Part shown: positions 54,660 to 63,779 of the stretch, in pieces
Numbering within the stretch: position 1 is the first letter of the stretch
How the letters are laid out: each line of letters begins with the position of its first letter
Source: Antrihabitans cavernicola
GTDB lineage: Bacteria > Actinomycetota > Actinomycetes > Mycobacteriales > Mycobacteriaceae
DNA length: 64,000 nt
Assembly (NCBI RefSeq): GCF_008297975.1
Contig: NZ_VLNY01000008.1
Coordinates: 163,767-227,766 of the forward strand
Reading direction: 5' to 3'
Position numbers and translations under genes: made by a program
Notes under the pieces: generated by a model
What the model saw: only the letters and a program-made list of their open reading frames with translations
Told to the model about the DNA's origin: nothing
Database searches by the model: none

Positions 54660-55436
54660 ATGGCAGAGGCGCCAGCAGGAAACGGTGGAGTGCAATCGGT
54701 GGAGCGTGCGTTCGACGTACTCGAAATCATGGCCACCGCGGGCAACTCCATCGCGCTCAGCCAGCTGGCGGAACTGTCGGGACTGCCCCTGCCGACGATC
54801 CACCGGCTCACCAGAACCCTGGTGAGCCTCGGGTATGTGCGGCAGCTGCCGTCGCGGCAGTATTCGTTGGGGCCCAAGCTGATTCGACTGGGCGAGAGCG
54901 CGACGCGACTGATGGGTTCGTGGTCACGGCCGCTGCTCGCAGATCTGGTCAAGTCGACCGGTGAGACCGCGAACATGGCGCTGCTGGACGACACCATGGC
55001 GGTCTACATCGCCCAGGTGCCCTCGGAGCATTCGATGCGCATGTTCACCGAAGTCGGCCGTCGCGTCTTCCCGCACTGCACCGGAGTCGGCAAGGCGCTG
55101 CTCAGCCAGCTCGACGACGAAACCGTTCGCAACATCGTCAGCCGGACCGGCATGCCTGCGCAGACGCCCTTCACCATGACCGACCCGGACACCCTCCTCG
55201 CCGACCTGGAACTCAGCAGGCACCGCGGCTATTCGGTGGACGAGGGGGAACAGGAAATCGGTGTGCGGTGCTTCTCGGTTCCGGTACACGGTGCGCCGAC
55301 CCCCACCGCGATCTCGGTGTCTGGGCCCGCGGCGCGGGTCACCTTGGACTCCGCCGATCACATCGTCCCCCTGCTCAAGCGAGTCGCCAAGGAACTGACC
55401 GCACAGTTCGACGATCGCGCGGCGTTGCAGGTGTAG
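54660..55436 (+). CDS. IclR-family regulator of ureide catabolism (AllR-like)
   Basis: 258 residues from the ATG at 54660, behind AGGGGA. N-terminal winged helix: VQSVERAFDVLEIMATAGNSIALSQLAELSGLPLPTIHRLTRTLVSLGYV; C-terminal effector domain with LGPKLIRLGESA, HCTGVGKALLSQLDD, RGYSVDEGEQEIGVRCFSVPVHG. IclR-family AllR proteins respond to glyoxylate or allantoate; the ligand here is not known. It converges on the APC permease gene (12-base gap). Confidence 0.9.
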   Translation: MAEAPAGNGGVQSVERAFDVLEIMATAGNSIALSQLAELSGLPLPTIHRLTRTLVSLGYVRQLPSRQYSLGPKLIRLGESATRLMGSWSRPLLADLVKSTGETANMALLDDTMAVYIAQVPSEHSMRMFTEVGRRVFPHCTGVGKALLSQLDDETVRNIVSRTGMPAQTPFTMTDPDTLLADLELSRHRGYSVDEGEQEIGVRCFSVPVHGAPTPTAISVSGPAARVTLDSADHIVPLLKRVAKELTAQFDDRAALQV

Positions 55437-55448
55437 GTCGTCGGGCGG

Positions 55449-56984
55449 CTACCGCGACGACGATCGAGTCAGCGTGCGGCCCATGAAGAAGTCCGGGCTG
55501 CGCAGCCGCCTGACGACCATCAGTACGGCACCGAGCAGCAGGACGCCGAACCCCATGTAGAACACCAATCCGACGCCGCCGATCGACGCGCCACTGCCGT
55601 TGTCCGGGTTCATGCTTTCGCGTACCGACACCACGAACACGGCGGCAAGCATGATTCCGCCCAATAGCGGGAACAAGAATCTGAACGCGAAGTTGTGGGC
55701 GTTGGTGAACAGCTCGTTGCGGAAGTACCAGATACAGGCGAATGCGGTGATTCCGTAGTACCAGCAGATCATGATGCCCAGTGCCGCAATGGTATCCAGC
55801 AGCGTTCGCTCCGAAAGCAAGCTGACGACGGTGTAGAACGTAGCTGTCGCGATGCCGGCGACGACGGTGCTGAACGAGGGGACGAGAAACTTCGGATGCA
55901 CCTCGGCGAACTTCTTCGGGAACGCACCATACGCACCCATCGCCAACATGGTTCGGGCGGCAGGAAGGAACGTCGTCTGCAAGCTCGCGATCGACGACGC
56001 CAGCACGGCGAGGTACAGCAGCGGTCCGGCCCATTTGCCGAGGACCGGGTCGGCAAGTGCGCCGAACACGTTCTCCGCGTTGTCGGGATTGCCCAGCCCG
56101 AGACCTTGCTCACCGACGCCCGCGTACATCATCACGGCAACCGCAACCAGCAGGTAGGTCAACAGAATCGAGATGACGCAGAGCAATCCCGCCCGACCCG
56201 GCACCTTGGTCGGATCCTTCGATTCCTCCCCGAGCGTCAGGCAGGTGTCCCAGCCCCAGAACGCAAAAATGGAACCGGTCACACCGATGGTGAACGCGCT
56301 GATGGTCAAGCCGGTGAACGGGTTGAACCAGTCGAAATCGAAGCTCAGGTTGGCAGGCGAACCGTGTTTCGCGACGTGGACCAGCGCCGCAATTGCGAAC
56401 GCCAGCAACACGATCATCTGAAAGCCCACCAACGCGTACTGCAGCCGCTCACTGGTGGTGATGCCTCGGCTGGCAATCAGTGTCGCCAACGCGATGAAGA
56501 CCAACGTCGTCGCAATGTTGATGAGTTTGTTGTTCGCGAGGTCGGCAATGTTTGGGCTGTCGGCGATCTGCGCGATGAACAGATAGAAAAACTCGACGGC
56601 GATCGCAGCGAGATTCGACAGCACGATGATGGTCGCCGCCACCATCCCCCACCCGCAGATCCAGCCGACATACGAGCCGAATGCCTTGGTGGACCAAGTG
56701 AACGACGCTCCGCAGTCGGGCGCCTTGGCATTCAACTCGCGATAGGCATAGGCGGTCAGAAACATCGGGATGAACCCTGCGATGAAGATCGCGGGCATCT
56801 TCAAGCCGACCGCGGCAACGATCAGCCCGATGCTCGCCGTGAGCGTGTAACCCGGTGCCACACAGGAAATGCCGAGAACCGCGCCGGCGAACGTGCCTAC
56901 CTTGCCCTCTGCGAGCCCCTTGGACACGCGTCCGTCGGCGGGCGGCTCGGCCGTGACGGTATCCCCGTTATCGATCGTGCTCAT
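55449..56984 (-). CDS. APC-family amino acid/polyamine permease
   Basis: 511 residues from the ATG at 56984, which overlaps the amine oxidase gene end by 17 bases. About 12 spans; start LAEGKVGTFAGAVLGISCVAPGYTLTAS and PDCGASFTWSTKAFGSYVGWICGW match the APC pattern of amino-acid/amine transporters. Located downstream of an amine oxidase and aldehyde dehydrogenase, it most likely imports the amine substrate (e.g. an aliphatic mono- or diamine); the specific substrate cannot be read from sequence. Confidence 0.9.
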   Translation of the reverse strand: MSTIDNGDTVTAEPPADGRVSKGLAEGKVGTFAGAVLGISCVAPGYTLTASIGLIVAAVGLKMPAIFIAGFIPMFLTAYAYRELNAKAPDCGASFTWSTKAFGSYVGWICGWGMVAATIIVLSNLAAIAVEFFYLFIAQIADSPNIADLANNKLINIATTLVFIALATLIASRGITTSERLQYALVGFQMIVLLAFAIAALVHVAKHGSPANLSFDFDWFNPFTGLTISAFTIGVTGSIFAFWGWDTCLTLGEESKDPTKVPGRAGLLCVISILLTYLLVAVAVMMYAGVGEQGLGLGNPDNAENVFGALADPVLGKWAGPLLYLAVLASSIASLQTTFLPAARTMLAMGAYGAFPKKFAEVHPKFLVPSFSTVVAGIATATFYTVVSLLSERTLLDTIAALGIMICWYYGITAFACIWYFRNELFTNAHNFAFRFLFPLLGGIMLAAVFVVSVRESMNPDNGSGASIGGVGLVFYMGFGVLLLGAVLMVVRRLRSPDFFMGRTLTRSSSR

Positions 56985-58932
56985 GACAGGCTTCTTCCTT
57001 GGGAACGTGCTCGGCATGGCACGCCTTGGACGGCGTCGGTGCCACATCGATCGACGGGTTGCGGTCGAAGAAGCCGACAGGTTTCAACCAGAAATTGACG
57101 GTGTCGACGGGCATGATGGGCCAGTCTTCTGGGCGGGTGATGTGGTGAATTCCGAAGACGTACCACAGCACAACGTCGGTGTTCTCGATCGAGCGGTTGG
57201 CCTGCGTCCATTCGGGTAGGCCGTGATCGTCCTTGCTCTGATTGACGAATTCGCCTGCGGGCCAGCGCTCGTCGGGGTTGTTCGGGGTCACCCACAGCGT
57301 GTGCCCGATGGCCTTGCAGCGGGCGAAGATGGGCGACGCCGGGTCGAACATCGAGGGGATGGCCGCACCGGGAACCAGCTTGTAGGCCGGTGCGGTGCCG
57401 AGACCGTTGCGGGTGTTGTCGTTGACCACCTTCCATGCGCGTTGGGATTGCCAGTCGAAGTCCTGCTTGCCTTCCTCCTCGGTGCGCAAGGGAGTGTTTT
57501 TCTGCCGCAACGACAATCCGTAGGGATTGTCCGGGCCCATCGGGACGATCTCGGTTTCGGTGGCGTAGACGGTGTTGTCGGTGCCGTCGACGTCGAGGTC
57601 CATTCGGGCGACCAGGAAATGCTGATGGAACGGGGCGTAGGTGCGCTGATCCACCAGGCTCCCGTGCGGGTGAGCCGCGCCCTCGGCGAAGTGGCTGACG
57701 ACCATGATGCCCGTTGCGCGGACTTCACATTCGATGTTGCCGTCCTGGTAGAAGCGCCAGTAGACCAAGTACTCGTAGTTGGCGACGGTCACGTGGAACG
57801 ACACGGTCAGTCGTCGCATCCGGCGGGTCTCAGCGCCGCCGTTGTGGTCGACATGCTTCCACAGCACCGCGTTGTCTTCTTCGTGGATACAGATGGCGTT
57901 GGTGATGGTGAACGGCTCGCCCTTGCTGTTGTGCAGCGTGGCGTCCAGGTAGCGGATCTCGCCCAGACAATCGCAGCCGAGTTCCAACGACGTTGTCATG
58001 AAACCGATTCCCCACTCGCCGATGTCGAAGGCCGTGCGGCGGTAGTGGTCGTCGCAATGGTCGCGGTAGGGCACCATCATCTCGGCGAACGAGAGTCGAC
58101 TGGCGATCGGGCGGACGCGCCCATTGTCGTTGTAGGTGATCGCATGCAGCGTCATGCCCTCGCGATAGTTGAATCCTACGCGCAGCGACCAGTTCTGCCA
58201 TTCCAGCTTGTTTCCGACCAGTGTGAACGACGGACCGTCGGGTTGGATGATCTCCAGTGGTTGTATCGGCGGCCGGCTGCTGGCGTTGCGAATTCGCTCG
58301 GGAATATGTTGCGGCACATATTCGCCCATGATCTTCGGTGTGTCGACTGTGAAGGTCTCTTCGATCTCGAGCAGTTCCATCGTGTTCATGTCGATCACAC
58401 AGTGGAAGCCGTTGACCGGTCCCGCATAGGGATTCGCCCCGTCAGTGGTTCGTACCCAGGTGTCCGACCAACCGAGGCGACGATCCTTGTACTTCTCCGG
58501 CATCACCACATCGCCGTAGGTCCAGGTGTCCATGAACACCAAGCCCATGTCGGTGATGCCACGCTTCGCGAGTGCGGCGATCACGTCCGGATGCGTACGC
58601 AACGCTTCGTCGGCCTCTTCCCACTCGTCGACGGTGAAGTTGGCTTGCACGCCGGGAAGGTACTCCCACGACACCACCGCGCCGTCGGTCAGCGACACCA
58701 CCGCCTTGTATGTCTTGTTCTGCGCGCACTCCAAGCAAACGACCAGTGCCCGACGCTCGGGAACCGTTGCGGCCGAGTCGAATGCGGATACCTCGGCCTT
58801 CGACGGCTCGGCCAACTCGATCGAGCAGTAGCGCCAACCCGCACCCACGTCATGTGTGGCGGCGAGGAGTTCGGCGATGCGGTTGAACTCGACGGCGGAC
58901 AGCGGATCGAGCGGGTGGAAAGTGTCGGACAC
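56968..58932 (-). CDS. tynA: Copper amine oxidase (primary-amine oxidase)
   Basis: 654 residues from the GTG at 58932 (AGGAG upstream). It oxidises a primary amine to the aldehyde, ammonia and hydrogen peroxide. The topaquinone Tyr is in VTVANYEYLVYW (NYE), the catalytic base Asp in RTAFDIGEWGIG, copper ligands in FHQHFLVARMD (HxH) and the far His in GIHHITRPEDWPIMP. A Cys pair (CDC) precedes the core. No signal peptide, so cytosolic, as in the actinobacterial type. Middle gene of the amine operon. Confidence 0.95.
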   Translation of the reverse strand: MSDTFHPLDPLSAVEFNRIAELLAATHDVGAGWRYCSIELAEPSKAEVSAFDSAATVPERRALVVCLECAQNKTYKAVVSLTDGAVVSWEYLPGVQANFTVDEWEEADEALRTHPDVIAALAKRGITDMGLVFMDTWTYGDVVMPEKYKDRRLGWSDTWVRTTDGANPYAGPVNGFHCVIDMNTMELLEIEETFTVDTPKIMGEYVPQHIPERIRNASSRPPIQPLEIIQPDGPSFTLVGNKLEWQNWSLRVGFNYREGMTLHAITYNDNGRVRPIASRLSFAEMMVPYRDHCDDHYRRTAFDIGEWGIGFMTTSLELGCDCLGEIRYLDATLHNSKGEPFTITNAICIHEEDNAVLWKHVDHNGGAETRRMRRLTVSFHVTVANYEYLVYWRFYQDGNIECEVRATGIMVVSHFAEGAAHPHGSLVDQRTYAPFHQHFLVARMDLDVDGTDNTVYATETEIVPMGPDNPYGLSLRQKNTPLRTEEEGKQDFDWQSQRAWKVVNDNTRNGLGTAPAYKLVPGAAIPSMFDPASPIFARCKAIGHTLWVTPNNPDERWPAGEFVNQSKDDHGLPEWTQANRSIENTDVVLWYVFGIHHITRPEDWPIMPVDTVNFWLKPVGFFDRNPSIDVAPTPSKACHAEHVPKEEACHEHDR

Positions 58933-58957
58933 GTGGGCTCCTGTGCGAATCGATGCG

Positions 58958-60397
58958 TTAATCGTGCGAACTCATGACGTGCTTGATGCGCGTGTAGTCC
59001 TCGACGCCGTACGCGGAGAGGTCCTTGCCGTAGCCGGAGTACTTGAAGCCTCCGTGCGGCATCTCCGCGACCAGCGGAATGTGGCAGTTCACCCACACGG
59101 CGCCGAAATCCAGTGCCCGGGTGAGTCGTTCGACAGTCCCGTGGTCCTTGGTCCAGACGCTGGACGCGAGGCCGAAGCGAACGTCGTTTGCGTAGTCGAT
59201 GGCTTCCGATTCGTCGGTGAAGGACTGCACCGTGAGCACCGGTCCGAAGATTTCCTCCTGAACGATCGGATCGTGTTGTTCGACGCCGGTGATGATGGTC
59301 GGTTCGAAGAAGAATCCCCTGTCGCCCAATCGTTTTCCGCCGGTGACGATAGTGGCGTGCGCCGGGATGGCACCCACCTTCTTGGTCACCTCGGTGAAGT
59401 GGTTGATGTTGTTGAGCGGCCCGTAGAACGTGTCCGGGTCGTCGGGTAGGCCGACCTTCAGCGTCTTCGCCTTCGCGACGAGTGCGTCGACCAGTGCGTC
59501 GTGAATCGACTCGTGCACCACTACGCGCGTTGCGGCTGTGCAGTCCTGGCCGCCGTTGAAGAAAGCTGCCTCGGCGATTCCGCTCGCGGTCTTCTCGATG
59601 TCGGCGTCGGCGAACACGACGGCGGGGGCTTTGCCGCCGAGTTCGAGGTGTGCGCGCTTGAGTTGCTGCGCAGCGGACGCGGCCACCGCGATGCCTGCCC
59701 GCACCGAACCGGTGATCGAGACCAGACCCAGCGCCGGGTGTCCGACCAGCGCCGCTCCCGTCCCGCCGTTACCGAGGACGACGTTGAAAACCCCATCGGG
59801 GAGAATGTCTTTGGTGATTTTCGCCAGGACCAGAGTGCTCTCCGGCGTGGTGTCGCTTGGTTTGAGGACGATCGTGTTGCCTGCCGCGAGCGCAGGCCCG
59901 ATCTTCCAGATCGCCATCATGAACGGGTAGTTCCACGGCGTCACCTGGCCGACGACTCCGATCGGCTCCCGCCGCACATACGACGTGAAGCCGTCCATGT
60001 ATTCGCCCGCGGATTTGCCTTCCAGCATGCGAGCGGCACCTGCGAAGAAGCGAACCTGATCCGCGCTGACCGCGATCTCTTCGGCCGCGATCACCGCCTT
60101 GGGTTGGCCGGTGTTGCGGCACTGCGCCTCGACAAGTTCGTCGCTGTGGGCTTCGATCGCGTCGGCCAATTTCAACAGCGCGGTCTGTCGCACGCTGGGG
60201 GTGGTCTTGCCCCACGACTCGAAGGCGCTTTCGGCCGCGGCAACCGCGGCGTTCACGTCGTCCTGATTGGAAATCGGTGCCCGACCGACGACCGTCTCGT
60301 CCACCGGATTTATCAGATCCAGGGTGTCGGTAGCGGTGGAGTCGACGAACGCGCCGTCGATGTAGTTCTGCAGTACGTCGCTGGCCATGGCGCTCAT
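58958..60397 (-). CDS. Aldehyde dehydrogenase, aminobutyraldehyde-type
   Basis: 479 residues (ATG at 60397 or 60388). NAD-dependent oxidation of an aldehyde to the acid. Landmarks: GVVGQVTPWNYPFMMAIWKIGPALAAGN, SITGSVRAG, LELGGKAP (catalytic Glu) and FNGGQDCTAATR (catalytic Cys). It has the GQDC form of gamma-aminobutyraldehyde dehydrogenases rather than GQxC of others. First gene of the operon, upstream of the amine oxidase, so it oxidises the aldehyde the oxidase produces. A 19-bp dyad lies just before its start. Confidence 0.93.
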   Translation of the reverse strand: MSAMASDVLQNYIDGAFVDSTATDTLDLINPVDETVVGRAPISNQDDVNAAVAAAESAFESWGKTTPSVRQTALLKLADAIEAHSDELVEAQCRNTGQPKAVIAAEEIAVSADQVRFFAGAARMLEGKSAGEYMDGFTSYVRREPIGVVGQVTPWNYPFMMAIWKIGPALAAGNTIVLKPSDTTPESTLVLAKITKDILPDGVFNVVLGNGGTGAALVGHPALGLVSITGSVRAGIAVAASAAQQLKRAHLELGGKAPAVVFADADIEKTASGIAEAAFFNGGQDCTAATRVVVHESIHDALVDALVAKAKTLKVGLPDDPDTFYGPLNNINHFTEVTKKVGAIPAHATIVTGGKRLGDRGFFFEPTIITGVEQHDPIVQEEIFGPVLTVQSFTDESEAIDYANDVRFGLASSVWTKDHGTVERLTRALDFGAVWVNCHIPLVAEMPHGGFKYSGYGKDLSAYGVEDYTRIKHVMSSHD

Positions 60398-60433
60398 TGT
60401 GCGCCGTCGTTGTGTGGTGCGTATGTCGAATTT

Positions 60434-60452
60434 GACCGGATATTTTCCGGTC
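60434..60452. promoter_or_regulatory. Operator-like dyad before the amine operon
   Basis: GACCGGA (60434-60440), 5-base spacer, TCCGGTC (60446-60452), perfect 7-bp arms 37 bases upstream of the operon start. A regulator gene is not adjacent. Confidence 0.5.
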
Positions 60453-60467
60453 TTGGCGTGGATGCGA

Positions 60468-60501
60468 AGAAGAGGCCGTTCGGTCTCGAACGGCCCCTTC
60501 T
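60468..60501 (-). terminator. lon terminator hairpin
   Basis: 15-bp stem (one mismatch) between about 60468-60482 and 60487-60501, with loop GTCT, directly downstream of the lon stop; on the minus strand TTCTTCG follows the stem. Confidence 0.75.
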
Positions 60502-60511
60502 GTGCGGTGCG

Positions 60512-62842
60512 TTATGCGGCGGTGACCACGGCACTCTCGGACGATGCCGGCTCGATTGCCGCGGCCACGATGGCTGCGACATCGGTCATCGGGCGCACGT
60601 CCAGCGCGGCGAGGACCTCGGCGGGCACGTCGTCGAGATCGGGCTCGTTGCGGGCCGGGATGAAGACGGTCTTCAACCCTGCGCGCTGCGCGGCGAGCAG
60701 CTTCTGCTTCACGCCGCCGATCGGCAGCACCCGGCCGTTCAGCGTGACCTCACCGGTCATGCCGACATCCGAGCGCACCGGTCGACCCAACGCCAACGAC
60801 GTCAACGCTGTCACCATCGTGACGCCCGCCGACGGCCCGTCCTTCGGGACGGCACCGGCAGGAACGTGCAGGTGGATGTTGCGGTCGAGCGCTTTCGGGT
60901 CGATGCCCAGCTCGGTCGCATGCGACCGCACGTAGGTAAGTGCGATCTGCGCCGACTCCTTCATCACGTCACCCAGCTGGCCGGTCAAGGTCAGTGACCG
61001 CTCGCCGTCCGATGCACTGGCTTCGATGAACAGCACGTCGCCGCCCATGCCCGTCACTGCGAGTCCGGTCGAAACACCCGGTACCGCAGTGCGTTCCGCG
61101 GATTCGGGAGTGAAGCGTGGTCGGCCGAGGAAGTCCTTCAACGACGGTTCGTCGATGACGATCGCCGCATCCTGCCCGCCGGCCAGCTTGGTTGCAGCCT
61201 TCCGAAGTGCCTTCGCAACAAGGCGTTCCATCTGTCGCACGCCGGCTTCACGGGTGTAGTTGGCGGCGATCTCACGTAGCGCGTCTTCGGTGATCGTCAC
61301 CTCGTCCGCCGTCAATGCGGCGCGCTCGAGCTGACGCGGCACCAGGAAGTCGCGTGCGATGGCGACCTTGTCGTCCTCGGTGTAGCCGTCGACGGTGATG
61401 ATCTCCATGCGGTCCAACAGTGCGGACGGGATGGTGTCCATGACGTTGGCGGTCGCGATGAACAACACGTCCGACAGGTCCAGGTCGAGGTCCAGGTAGT
61501 GGTCGCGGAACGTGTGGTTCTGCGCCGGGTCCAGCACCTCGAGCAGCGCTGCCGCGGGATCGCCGCGGTAGTCGGCGCCGACCTTGTCGATTTCGTCCAG
61601 CAGGACAACAGGATTCATCGATCCTGCTTCCTTGATCGCGCGCACGATTCGGCCGGGCAATGCGCCGACGTAGGTGCGACGGTGGCCACGGATCTCGGCT
61701 TCGTCGCGCACGCCGCCGAGGGCGACGCGCACGAACTTGCGATCCAACGCACGGGCGACGCTTTCGCCGAGCGAGGTCTTACCAACTCCGGGCGGACCTG
61801 CCAGCACCATCACGGCACCGGACCCACGGCCGCCGACTACTTCGAGTCCACGCGAGGCGCGGCGAGACCGGACAGCTAAGTATTCGACCATGCGATCCTT
61901 GACCTCGTCGAGGCCGTGGTGATCTGCATCCAGCACTGCGCGTGCGGCTTTCACGTCGGTGTTGTCGGTGGTGCGCGTTTTCCAGGGCAGTTCCAGAACG
62001 GTGTCGAGCCAGGTGCGGATCCACCCGGTCTCGGGGCTCTGGTCGCTGGAGCGTTCCAGTCGGCCGACCTCGCGCATCGCGGCTTCGCGAATGTCGTCGG
62101 GCAGATCGGCCTCTTCGACGCGGGCACGGTAGTCGTCGGCGCCGTCGGGCTCGCCTTCGCCGAGCTCCTTGCGGATCGCGGCCAACTGCTGTTGCAAAAG
62201 GAATCTTCGCTGTGTCTCCGCTAGGCCGTCGCGGACGTCCTCCGAGATCTTCTCTGTCACTTCGGCTTCCGCGATATGATCCTTGGTCCAGCCGATCAGC
62301 ACCGTCAAACGCTCTGTCACGTCAGGGGTTTCGAGGAGCTGACGCTTCTGCTCGTCGGTGAGGTACGGCGCGTAGCCTGCGGTGTCGGCGATGGCAGACG
62401 GGTCGTTGAGCTTGTTGACCGCGTCGATGATCTGCCAGGCCTCGCGGCGTTGCAGAACAGCGACGACGAGCTTTTTGTATTCGTTGGCCAACTCGGTGGT
62501 GCGACCGTCGGCCGCAACGGACTCGACCGGCTCGGCCTCGACCCACAGCGCAGCGCCGGGTCCGGTCACGCCGTGTCCGATCCGTGCGCGCCGATCGGCC
62601 TTCAGGACGGCGGCGGGTGAGCCACCGCGCATGCGTCCGACCTGCTCGATCGAGGCAATCACGCCGTACGACGCGTACCCCTCGTCGAGTCGAGGGGCGA
62701 TGAGCACCTGGCTGTCGCTACCGGCCTGAGCAGCATCGACCGCGGCCTGAGCGGCCTCGTCGAGTTCGATGGGGACGACCATGCCCGGGAGCACGATCGG
62801 ATCGGTGAGGAACAGCACCGGCAGTTTCAGAGGTGAAGTCAT
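60512..62842 (-). CDS. lon: ATP-dependent protease Lon
   Basis: 776 residues. Cytosolic quality-control serine protease. Order: N-terminal substrate domain (LPVLFLTDPIVLPGMVVPIEL), coiled region, AAA+ module with Walker A MVLAGPPGVGKTSLG and NPVVLLDEIDKV, then protease domain with the catalytic Ser in KDGPSAGVTM and Lys in LPIGGVKQK. Lon is absent from many mycobacteria and is retained in this lineage. The HAIR element just upstream predicts HspR control. Confidence 0.96.
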   Translation of the reverse strand: MTSPLKLPVLFLTDPIVLPGMVVPIELDEAAQAAVDAAQAGSDSQVLIAPRLDEGYASYGVIASIEQVGRMRGGSPAAVLKADRRARIGHGVTGPGAALWVEAEPVESVAADGRTTELANEYKKLVVAVLQRREAWQIIDAVNKLNDPSAIADTAGYAPYLTDEQKRQLLETPDVTERLTVLIGWTKDHIAEAEVTEKISEDVRDGLAETQRRFLLQQQLAAIRKELGEGEPDGADDYRARVEEADLPDDIREAAMREVGRLERSSDQSPETGWIRTWLDTVLELPWKTRTTDNTDVKAARAVLDADHHGLDEVKDRMVEYLAVRSRRASRGLEVVGGRGSGAVMVLAGPPGVGKTSLGESVARALDRKFVRVALGGVRDEAEIRGHRRTYVGALPGRIVRAIKEAGSMNPVVLLDEIDKVGADYRGDPAAALLEVLDPAQNHTFRDHYLDLDLDLSDVLFIATANVMDTIPSALLDRMEIITVDGYTEDDKVAIARDFLVPRQLERAALTADEVTITEDALREIAANYTREAGVRQMERLVAKALRKAATKLAGGQDAAIVIDEPSLKDFLGRPRFTPESAERTAVPGVSTGLAVTGMGGDVLFIEASASDGERSLTLTGQLGDVMKESAQIALTYVRSHATELGIDPKALDRNIHLHVPAGAVPKDGPSAGVTMVTALTSLALGRPVRSDVGMTGEVTLNGRVLPIGGVKQKLLAAQRAGLKTVFIPARNEPDLDDVPAEVLAALDVRPMTDVAAIVAAAIEPASSESAVVTAA

Positions 62843-62870
62843 TCCAGAGCCTTCCTAGACGCCTGACAAA

Positions 62871-62891
62871 GTTGAGCGATACCTACTCAAC
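62871..62891. promoter_or_regulatory. HAIR element (HspR operator) upstream of lon
   Basis: GTTGAGC (62871-62877), 7-bp spacer, ACTCAAC (62885-62891). This matches the HspR inverted repeat form TTGAG-N9-CTCAA with its 7-7-7 layout, 29 bases before the lon ATG. Confidence 0.75.
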
Positions 62892-62965
62892 CCATGGGCT
62901 TTGGAAGTTGTTCCACGCTGCTCAGGTGTTCGCTGTGGGCGGATGATGTAGGATCCGCGATATCT

Positions 62966-63018
62966 TGTCTCAGTTCCATTTATTTGTCATCGTCGTGTCC
63001 TGGTTCCATTTATCTGTC
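62966..63018. repeat. Two 30-bp-spaced transposase-site repeats
   Basis: Unit 1 TGTC-N3-GTTCCATTTAT-N-TGTC at 62966-62988 and unit 2 at 62996-63018, the same orientation, exactly 30 bp apart. Tandem sites of this type near the end are what TnsB-like transposases bind. Confidence 0.75.
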
Positions 63019-63035
63019 TCGGGGCGGATGATGGT

Positions 63036-63779
63036 GTGGTGGCCGTTCGTGGCTTGTTGGAGACTGAGGCGCGATTTGTCAGTGCCGAGGGTGAGGTCGT
63101 TTCCACGCAGGTTCGGCATGTCGATGGTGATCGCGCGGTCCATGGTTTGCCGGTTCGACGGATCCGATCGTTCGCGGGTCAGCGCAACTATTCGGGCTTG
63201 TTCTGGTCTGTGACAACCGGTGGACATGTCTGGTACGAGAGTCTGCTCGAGCTGGATCGGTTGTGGTTGGCCGATTTCGATCCTGAGGTGGTGTGGATCG
63301 CGAGCCAGCCGGTGTATTTGACCGGAATGGACGTTGCGGTGCGGCGTCGGCACACGCCTGATCTGCTGTTGAAGCGGCGCGACGGTGGTTTCCTCGTCGT
63401 CGATGTCAAGCCGGAGAAGTTCGCACGTCTGCGCGAGGTCGCAGAGGTGTTCGATTGGACTGGGCGGGTCTGCTCGGCGCGGGGTTGGCGCTACGAGGTG
63501 TGGTGTGGTGCGTCGGCCACGTTGTTGGCCAATGTGCGGTGGATCAGTTCGGCGCGACGGACCGAGCTCATCGATCGGGCGGCGCTGGACGCGGTAACGA
63601 GCGTCGGCGAGGCTGGGATGACGATCGCGGAGATATGGCGTGCCGCGAGTTCGGTGGTTGCGGAGCCGTTGGTGAAACCGGCGGTGATGCATTTGCTGTG
63701 GACACACTCGTGGGAGACCGAGCTGAGTGTGCCGCTCTCGGGGCAATCACGGATCACGTCGGTAACAGGTGCGCCATGA
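63036..63779 (+). CDS. tnsA: TnsA-like transposase endonuclease subunit
   Basis: 247 residues from a GTG at 63036, 8 bases after GGGGCGG. The catalytic domain is of the PD-(D/E)XK type: E68 in WYESLLELDRLW, D109 in TPDLLLKR, and D123-V-K125 in LVVDVKPEKF, the E/D/xK set of TnsA. TnsA cuts the 5' strands of the element ends so that Tn7-type transposition is cut-and-paste. The C-terminal half is helical and probably contacts TnsB/TnsC. It overlaps the next gene by ATGA. Confidence 0.85.
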   Translation: MVAVRGLLETEARFVSAEGEVVSTQVRHVDGDRAVHGLPVRRIRSFAGQRNYSGLFWSVTTGGHVWYESLLELDRLWLADFDPEVVWIASQPVYLTGMDVAVRRRHTPDLLLKRRDGGFLVVDVKPEKFARLREVAEVFDWTGRVCSARGWRYEVWCGASATLLANVRWISSARRTELIDRAALDAVTSVGEAGMTIAEIWRAASSVVAEPLVKPAVMHLLWTHSWETELSVPLSGQSRITSVTGAP

